This document shows positions 58,290 through 64,000 of a stretch of 64,000 nt of DNA, piece after piece (the stretch's first letter is position 1; every line of letters starts with the position of its first letter). The stretch lies in the NCBI GenBank assembly GCA_017983695.1, contig JAGOAX010000001.1:478160-542159 (forward strand), in the 5' to 3' direction. The position numbers were made by a program, and so were the translations under genes. A model generated the notes under the pieces. The model ran no database searches, was not told where the DNA came from, and worked only from the letters and a program-made list of their open reading frames with translations. Source of the stretch: Ferruginibacter sp. (GTDB lineage Bacteria > Bacteroidota > Bacteroidia > Chitinophagales > Chitinophagaceae).

Positions 58290-59498
58290 TTATTTCAATT
58301 TTATTTTCTCCAGCATTTTTTTACTCAACGCAGCTTTTGGAATGATCATACTCACTGTGTTAATGGCAAAGTAAGCTTCTGATACATAGATGTAGCCATG
58401 CCTTGGACCAACATCGCCCCATGAATTTTTTACCATAAAGAAATTATTACCGGCTTTGGATTTTGCCAGGCCCGTAATATGCATCAGGTGATCATCCTGT
58501 GTGGTAAGATTCTCAAATAATTTCTGACGGGTAGTTACATCCCACTTACCTTCTTTGGACTGGCCTGTAAACAGATCGCCTTTTCGTTTTAATTCAGGTG
58601 TAAAATTATTAAAGTTAACAGCCGAACCCATTTTTTGCTGAAACCCATCATTACTTACATCTGCATCCCACAAAATAGAGTATCCATTATTTACCGTTTC
58701 TTTTGTTAACTCAATCATATCTTCAACCGGTACATTGTAATAAGCACCATTACTGAAATTATCGGGCACCTCTAAAATAAAAGATGAATAATACGGGTGA
58801 TGCGTAAATGAGGTAATGTATAAATAATCATCAGCATTAAATTTCAGCACTTCGCCTGCAAATGTTTTAGGTGTGTATTCTTTTCCATTGTACCTAAATT
58901 TAGCTGGTGGCACCCCCAGTTCATCATTCAGTATTTTTTCATATCCCGTAAGCCAATCTTCTTGTACAGGTTTATGTTTCAGTAAAGTGTCTAAATAGTT
59001 TTTTAATTTCTGTACTAATCTTCCATGGTCATGCACAGTAAAACCTCCCGGCTTTAAACCACTATATGCACTATCAGGCACAGCACCATATTTGGCTATT
59101 GCATTTATCAGATCGTGGCCTAAACCTCCTTCGCCAAATTGTGTACTGCCCTGGCGCAGTACATAATTTCTGCCTTTTTCCAGGTAGGTATTTCTTACAG
59201 AAAACATTTCGCTTAGATCAAATTCGCCTAAGTTAGCTTTAAGGCATTGGCTTTCTATTAAAGAAGTGGTGGAAAAACACCAGCAGGTACCAGTCATACC
59301 CTGGTTTTTAACTGAAGTTGCAGCAACAGTTTTGAGTATGGTAAAATTGGTGTCGTTTTTCCGGTTTTCTTCAGCCTTTAACTTATCACTAAGCTCTTTA
59401 TCTTTTTTTAGTTTAGGGTCTGCCATTTCTACATCCGACTGTGCATAGGTTACAAAACATGCTGTGGCAGCAATTACAAACAAAAAAACTTTCTTCAT
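58290..59498 (-). CDS. Exported C1-family cysteine peptidase (PepC/bleomycin hydrolase-like)
   Basis: This 402-residue protein has a signal peptide ending in TYAQS. The papain-like catalytic Cys is in NQGMTGTCWCFS (C72, with Q66 for the oxyanion hole). The His is in DDHLMHITGLA and the Asn in VKNSWGD. The large insertions and the HLMHITG block match aminopeptidase C / bleomycin hydrolase rather than papain itself. An exported member is common in Bacteroidota. It converges with fmt and lies 5 nt downstream of the LysM protein, so it may be translated from the same mRNA. Confidence 0.9.
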   Translation of the reverse strand: MKKVFLFVIAATACFVTYAQSDVEMADPKLKKDKELSDKLKAEENRKNDTNFTILKTVAATSVKNQGMTGTCWCFSTTSLIESQCLKANLGEFDLSEMFSVRNTYLEKGRNYVLRQGSTQFGEGGLGHDLINAIAKYGAVPDSAYSGLKPGGFTVHDHGRLVQKLKNYLDTLLKHKPVQEDWLTGYEKILNDELGVPPAKFRYNGKEYTPKTFAGEVLKFNADDYLYITSFTHHPYYSSFILEVPDNFSNGAYYNVPVEDMIELTKETVNNGYSILWDADVSNDGFQQKMGSAVNFNNFTPELKRKGDLFTGQSKEGKWDVTTRQKLFENLTTQDDHLMHITGLAKSKAGNNFFMVKNSWGDVGPRHGYIYVSEAYFAINTVSMIIPKAALSKKMLEKIKLK

Positions 59499-59503
59499 AA
59501 AAT

Positions 59504-60430
59504 TTACTTTGAATAATTAAGTGTACAATCTAATTTACTTTCTGTAGTGCCTAAAGCATCTGCGGCAGCATTACTAAGGCGTATGATGAGTCCTGTATTT
59601 TGTTTAATATCAGGAATTAAATCCAGCACTTTTGCATATACCGATTTACCATTGGCCACATTGGTTATTTTAATTACCATGCCGGCCGGTGCTGTATTAT
59701 GCAGGCAGTAATACTTTCCATCTTCCCAGCCACTGGTGCTTTTAAAAACTCCCCCCGTACCTGTTTCGCTTACCAGGTTATTATTACTTGTTTGAGTTTC
59801 GTACAAATTTTTAAAGATACCGCCATTAAAGTTTACTGCCTTAACCTGTACAGCAGGTTCATTTTTTACTTCCTTAACAACAGCTGCCGTCTTTACTTCT
59901 TCAATATTTTTTTGTGGCTTCGTTTCTTCTTTTTTGGGTTCAGGTATTTCAACAAACTCTTCTTTTACAGGTTTCTCGTTCTTTCCACCTGTATATCCAA
60001 CTATAATTTTAGCGCCTTCGCTTAAGGCATCACTTTTAAGATTATTCCATTTTTTTATATCATCAATGGGCACTTTATTATACAAGGTGCTGATGTGATA
60101 CAATGTTTCTTTTTTACCAACGGTATGATAAACTGGCTTTCCTTTTTCAGATTTAGCAACAACAGTTTTTGCTGGTGCTGTTGTTTTTGCAGGTGGAGGA
60201 ACAGTTGCAGTTTTGGCGGCAGCATTTTTTCCGGGGATTTTTAATACCTGGCCTAATGTTAAACCTTTCTCATACTCAATCTTATTATAATTAGCCAGCT
60301 CCCTGCCATTGATATTATACAAGCGGCCAATACTGGTTAAACTTTCTTTAGGGCCAACGGTATGCGTAATATCTTTTTGCGCCAATGCAAAAAAAGGCAG
60401 CAAAAGCAACAAGCCAAAAATTTTCTTCAT
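59504..60430 (-). CDS. LysM peptidoglycan-binding protein with RlpA-like barrel
   Basis: This 308-residue protein starts with a signal peptide (MKKIFGLLLLLPFFALAQ). Two LysM domains follow: near 22-65 (HTVGPKESLTSIGRLYNING) and 105-150 (YHTVGKKETLYHISTLYNKV). A Lys/Glu-rich linker leads to a C-terminal double-psi barrel similar to RlpA (GKYYCLHNTAPAGMVIKITN, VLDLIPDIKQNTGLIIRLSN). The start at 60430 opens the signal peptide. LysM binds glycan strands; RlpA domains in some proteins cut denuded glycans, but the catalytic Asp/His pair cannot be confirmed here. Confidence 0.9.
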   Translation of the reverse strand: MKKIFGLLLLLPFFALAQKDITHTVGPKESLTSIGRLYNINGRELANYNKIEYEKGLTLGQVLKIPGKNAAAKTATVPPPAKTTAPAKTVVAKSEKGKPVYHTVGKKETLYHISTLYNKVPIDDIKKWNNLKSDALSEGAKIIVGYTGGKNEKPVKEEFVEIPEPKKEETKPQKNIEEVKTAAVVKEVKNEPAVQVKAVNFNGGIFKNLYETQTSNNNLVSETGTGGVFKSTSGWEDGKYYCLHNTAPAGMVIKITNVANGKSVYAKVLDLIPDIKQNTGLIIRLSNAAADALGTTESKLDCTLNYSK

Positions 60431-60483
60431 ATCCAAAAATTGTGATTGCAAATATGCAAAAATTAGTTGGTTTTTGGGCCCAA

Positions 60484-61857
60484 TTACTTGTTAACAATGC
60501 GCCATTCCTTAGGATAGTAATTATTAACCCTGTTGGCAAGTATTTTTACCCAGCCTAATGGTAATTGCCCGCAGGTTAACAGCGCCCAGCCTTTTGCTGC
60601 GGCATCAATTTTTATATCCTGCCTGCGCAGGTATTGCAAGGCAGTTTCCACATCTACGGCTATTGTTGAAACCCCCGGGGTAATTATTGTACTTACCGCC
60701 AGTTCATGATCGGGAATTAGTTCATCCCTGATGATAGCCCCCATTTTAACGCCGGCTTTTTTTATATACAACGCAGCCTGTATTACTGCCAACTCATTTT
60801 GCAAGGTTAGCGGCATGGCAATAATATCTTCCTTTTGTTTAATAAAGAAAAAGTCGCCGGGATTTTTAAGCCAGGGTTTTAAGGTTTCAATTTCCCTGGC
60901 CGCTATTTTTTCTAGCCTGGATTTTTGTGCCCTTTGTTCAAACATATTACCTGTACCTTCATTTTTTTTAAATGCTGCTATAAAAAAACCCTCTCCTTTT
61001 ACTTTATCAGGATAAAAGCGGTAACCATATGCATTATGTTGCGGAGATTGGGTTTCAACAATATTCCATGCTGACTCAGTTTGAAGCTTACAACTTTCAA
61101 CTTTCAATTCTGCTATCAGCCAATCTGCAATGGCTTCGTCTTCATCTGTTGAATAAGAACAGGTAGAGTAAATTAAAACACCGCCATCTTTAAGTGATGA
61201 AAAAACATCTGCCAATATCCTTTGCTGCCGCTGGCTGCACAGCTGCAAATTATTTTCACTCCATTCGTCAATAGCCGAAATATCTTTACGGAATAAACCA
61301 CTACCACTGCAGGGTGCATCCACCACAATCACATCAAAATAATTTTGCAGGCGCTGAAAATCTTTTGGATCGTTATTGGTAACAATAATATTTGCTGCTC
61401 CCCATTTGGTAATATTTTCGGTAAGTATACTGGCCCTTGTTTTAATCACTTCATTACTTACCAATAAACTGTCTTTATTAATCAGCGATTGAATTAAAGT
61501 TGATTTGCCCCCCGGTGCGGCACAAAGGTCTAACACTTTTAAAGGCTTCGACAGATCAACTGTTTGTTGCAAAGCCTGCTCTACAAACATACTGCTGGCT
61601 TCCTGCACGTAATATGCGCCTGCATGAAAGGTTGGATCAAGTGTAAAGGAAGGCCGTTCGTTTAAATAAAACCCATTCGAACTCCAGGGCACTTTCTCTG
61701 ACTTAGCATTAAAAATTAATGGTTTGCTACCAAATATTTTATTGCTATTCAGCCTTACTGAAGTAACCTGCCCGCCGGATTGATGTACCTGTACAAAGGC
61801 CGCTTCATCAAAGCCTTTTATGTTTTGCAAAGATTGTATGAGTGCCTGTGGTAACAA
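60484..61857 (-). CDS. rRNA cytosine-C5 methyltransferase (RsmF/NOL1-NOP2-Sun family)
   Basis: The 457-residue product contains the Sun-family SAM domain: VLDLCAAPGGKSTLI (motif I), DAPCSGSGLFRKD (motif IV with the first Cys) and STCSYSTDEDEAIADW (motif VI with the catalytic Cys). Downstream lies the RsmF C-terminal domain (PLTLQNELAVIQAALYIKKAG, GWVKILANRVNNYYP). It methylates a cytosine in 16S rRNA. Only TTG codons are available; I chose 61857, giving MLPQALIQSLQNIKGF as in homologues. The TTG at 61899 would add 14 residues. Confidence 0.9.
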   Translation of the reverse strand: MLPQALIQSLQNIKGFDEAAFVQVHQSGGQVTSVRLNSNKIFGSKPLIFNAKSEKVPWSSNGFYLNERPSFTLDPTFHAGAYYVQEASSMFVEQALQQTVDLSKPLKVLDLCAAPGGKSTLIQSLINKDSLLVSNEVIKTRASILTENITKWGAANIIVTNNDPKDFQRLQNYFDVIVVDAPCSGSGLFRKDISAIDEWSENNLQLCSQRQQRILADVFSSLKDGGVLIYSTCSYSTDEDEAIADWLIAELKVESCKLQTESAWNIVETQSPQHNAYGYRFYPDKVKGEGFFIAAFKKNEGTGNMFEQRAQKSRLEKIAAREIETLKPWLKNPGDFFFIKQKEDIIAMPLTLQNELAVIQAALYIKKAGVKMGAIIRDELIPDHELAVSTIITPGVSTIAVDVETALQYLRRQDIKIDAAAKGWALLTCGQLPLGWVKILANRVNNYYPKEWRIVNK

Positions 61858-61927
61858 TATGATGTTTTTATACCGGTAATGTGCAAATACCAGTTTCAAT
61901 TAATTGCCTGAAGTAACAGCAAAAATT

Positions 61928-62239
61928 CTATGCATCTACCGAATCATACACCACCACTTTTTGCCAAAGTGCTGAACAGTCGGCTATAAATTGTAAATGA
62001 ATCGGGTCGGTTTGGTAATCATCCTGTGCTTCTTTAGTTGCAAAGATGAGCATCCACGAGACGGAGTAGGAACTGTCAATTACTTCCCTTCGGGTGGCAG
62101 CTGCCGTACCAATATGAAAGGTTTGAATAGATTTTGCTGCTGATAATTTTTGTAAGCCTGCAATTAATAGTTGTTTATCAGCAATACTATCGGGGTTTTT
62201 AAGCCAGAAAAAAACATGATGTATTAATACGTTCTTCAT
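61928..62239 (-). CDS. Dabb (stress-responsive alpha/beta barrel) domain protein
   Basis: This 103-residue single-domain protein opens MKNVLIHHVFFWLKNPDS and has HIGTAAATRREVIDSSYSVSWM, FATKEAQDDYQTDPIHLQFI and LWQKVVVYDS. This is the strand/helix order of the Dabb fold, which is structurally close to antibiotic biosynthesis monooxygenases. Function unknown. It lies 22 nt downstream of the hexosaminidase gene and is probably its transcript partner. Confidence 0.85.
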   Translation of the reverse strand: MKNVLIHHVFFWLKNPDSIADKQLLIAGLQKLSAAKSIQTFHIGTAAATRREVIDSSYSVSWMLIFATKEAQDDYQTDPIHLQFIADCSALWQKVVVYDSVDA

Positions 62240-62261
62240 TTTTTATTTTTTATATGATAAA

Positions 62262-64000
62262 TTATTTTTTCTCTGTTCTCTTTTTTAATTCTGCTACAGG
62301 CATATTATTCATTCTGCCAACGGGTTGTTTACCACGGTAAGTAATCACCCTCATCAAAGTTGCATCTACCGGTACTGTTACTGGCCCTTCGTACCTCGGA
62401 TAAAAATGATCGGGATAAGAATTATCAAAACTATAATAAATATCCAGCCCTTCTATTTCTGTTTTTAAACTGACAACCAATTCACCTTTACCATTTTGAC
62501 TCACTTTAAAATCGGGGTCGTACATGCCGGGGCCGTATTTTATTTCAGCCGCATCAAAGCGTTTAAAATGATCTTCTATCTTGCCCACAAAACTGTTCCA
62601 GTTTTTTTTGCCTGACGGGCTCCATGCTGTTTCGCTAACTGCAAAAGCCCGTGGCCATGTCATGTATTGTACCTGGCGATAATTATATATCTGCTCACTC
62701 CACAAATTACCCTGCATACCTTTTACATATTTTGCATCAATACCTTCTGATACCGGTTCATATGAATAAGTTTTACTTAACCGTAATGATGCATACACTT
62801 TAGGTTCCATTATTTCGTCGCTCTGCATATAATCCAGGTACACAAATGTGGTGGGGCTCATTACCACTTCATGTTTTTTATTGGAGGCTTCAATACCACC
62901 CTTGGTACCCCGCCAACTCATAATAGCAGTTGTTGGCGATACACCACCTTCCAGAATCTCATCCCAGCCCATCATTTTCTTTCCCTTGCTTTGCACAATT
63001 TTTTCAAGCCGTCTTTCAAAATACCCTTGTACTGCATTCATGGTTTTTAAACCCTCTTTCTGCATCAATGCTTTTATAGCAGGGTTATTTTCCCAATAAT
63101 TATGAATGCATTCATCACCGCCAACATGTATATATTCAAAAGGAAATAGTTGTGCCAGCTCAGTCATTACTTTATCTAAAAAAGGATATACTTTTTCATT
63201 GGCCGGGCAAAGCGTATTATCCAGCAGTCCGTAAAAATGTCCCTTGGCAGGCCACTCAATAAATTTATCGCCGGAACTTACTTTATATTTCTCTGCTCCA
63301 GGTGTACAGCTAAGTTCTGGATAAGCAGCAATGGCAGCAAGACTGTGGCCGGGCACATCAACTTCGGGCAATACATTTACAAAACGGGCTGCGGCATACT
63401 GCACAATTTCTTTTATATCGTCCTGTGTATAAAAGCCGCCATAGTTTCTGGGTTCATCATCTTTTATTGGTAAAAAACTGCCGAAGCGGCCCGTACGTTT
63501 TACATTCCAGGCGCCAATGGATGTTAGTTTAGGCAGGCTTTTTATTTCTACCCGCCAGCCCTGGTCGTCGGTTAAATGCCAGTGAAATAAATTGAATTTA
63601 TAAGCAGCCATTTCATCAATAAATGTTTTCACTTCTTCTTTGGTAAAAAAATGACGGCTTACATCAAGCATCAAACCACGCCATCCAAAACGTGGATAGT
63701 CTGTTATCTCCACACAAGGTGCAGTCCATTCTATATTTTTTACCAGCTCTTTGCCTGCAATTTCTTTTGGCAGCAGCTGTAATAATGTTTGTACCCCATA
63801 AAATAAACCCGCCGGCTGGTTAGCTTTGATGATTATGTTTTGAGGGCTAACAGATAATTCATACCCCTCTTTTCCAATTGAAGTATTTGCAGTTGCATTC
63901 AGCAATAACTGAATATTTGCTGCTGCTGAATTGTCTGCAACTTTTACTGCATATCCTGTTGCCAGACTGATTTTTTTTTGCAGGTAATCAGCTGCAAATT
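62262..64000 (-). CDS. GH20 beta-N-acetylhexosaminidase, partial (N-terminus beyond right edge)
   Basis: The reading frame is open to the window edge. The visible part starts in the GH20b domain (FAADYLQKKISLATGYAV, SVSPQNIIIKANQPAGLFYG) and continues through the TIM barrel (RFGWRGLMLDVSRHFF, NLFHWHLTDDQGWRVE). The catalytic Asp-Glu pair is in HVGGDECIHNYW. WRGTKGG and NLWSEQIYNYRQVQYMTWPR complete the active site. A C-terminal CHB_HEX-like beta domain ends the protein (LDIYYSFDNSYPDHF). It removes terminal GlcNAc or GalNAc from glycans such as chitin or glycoproteins. Signal peptide not visible. Confidence 0.94.
   Translation of the reverse strand, partial: FAADYLQKKISLATGYAVKVADNSAAANIQLLLNATANTSIGKEGYELSVSPQNIIIKANQPAGLFYGVQTLLQLLPKEIAGKELVKNIEWTAPCVEITDYPRFGWRGLMLDVSRHFFTKEEVKTFIDEMAAYKFNLFHWHLTDDQGWRVEIKSLPKLTSIGAWNVKRTGRFGSFLPIKDDEPRNYGGFYTQDDIKEIVQYAAARFVNVLPEVDVPGHSLAAIAAYPELSCTPGAEKYKVSSGDKFIEWPAKGHFYGLLDNTLCPANEKVYPFLDKVMTELAQLFPFEYIHVGGDECIHNYWENNPAIKALMQKEGLKTMNAVQGYFERRLEKIVQSKGKKMMGWDEILEGGVSPTTAIMSWRGTKGGIEASNKKHEVVMSPTTFVYLDYMQSDEIMEPKVYASLRLSKTYSYEPVSEGIDAKYVKGMQGNLWSEQIYNYRQVQYMTWPRAFAVSETAWSPSGKKNWNSFVGKIEDHFKRFDAAEIKYGPGMYDPDFKVSQNGKGELVVSLKTEIEGLDIYYSFDNSYPDHFYPRYEGPVTVPVDATLMRVITYRGKQPVGRMNNMPVAELKKRTEKK

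Noticed and set aside
1-64000. tRNA, rRNA, transposase or prophage genes
   Set aside because: No tRNA cloverleaf or TTCGA arm, rRNA core sequence, DDE/Y1/HUH transposase motif or phage structural gene was recognised in any gap or frame.

Overview
The window comes from an AT-rich member of the Bacteroidota, most likely family Chitinophagaceae (inference). Four things point there: type IX secretion (T9SS) C-terminal sorting domains on exported proteins, promoter -7 boxes of the TAnnTTTG type with no Shine-Dalgarno sequences, a complete-looking kynurenine route of tryptophan breakdown, and TPR-containing periplasmic sensor kinases. I found 62 protein genes (two cut by the window edges, one probably broken). 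I saw no tRNA, rRNA, CRISPR array, transposase or prophage.

Region 1 (1-15.6 kb): the kynurenine pathway is laid out as a divergent pair. 3-hydroxyanthranilate dioxygenase is on the minus strand. Aminomuconate-semialdehyde dehydrogenase, a RidA-type deaminase candidate, kynureninase and kynurenine 3-monooxygenase are on the plus strand. Then come a PaiB-like flavin protein, pyrF, a metallophosphoesterase, several small minus-strand operons and an ECF sigma / anti-sigma / adhesin-like operon. Glutaryl-CoA dehydrogenase and 3-hydroxyacyl-CoA dehydrogenase at 13.3-15.6 kb would carry tryptophan carbon onward from glutaryl-CoA.

Region 2 (15.6-28.7 kb): mostly housekeeping. It holds a damaged small zinc-ribbon gene, an AbiEii-type toxin with its partner, ribD, prmC, exbB/exbD, an SPFH protein, pepT, a SlyD-like FKBP and a NamZ-type muramidase. 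Short dispersed repeats are concentrated between these genes.

Region 3 (28.7-57.2 kb) is the most unusual part. Two paralogous two-component systems (TPR kinase plus LuxR-type regulator) sit about 20 kb apart, and each is divergent from a T9SS-exported repeat protein. Between them lies a series of secreted proteins of unknown function: an OmpA-domain protein, two tandem paralogues with glutamine/asparagine-rich linkers, an astacin protease / ricin-lectin / lipoprotein operon, and a LytTR regulator with its own TPR kinase. A short palindromic element recurs upstream of four of the secreted-protein genes. In two of them its distance to a -7 box is identical, and in a third a weaker -7 match falls at the same spacing, so a shared regulon is plausible.

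Region 4 (57.2-64 kb): fmt, a C1 cysteine peptidase, a LysM protein, an rRNA cytosine methyltransferase, a Dabb protein and a GH20 beta-hexosaminidase that runs off the right edge.
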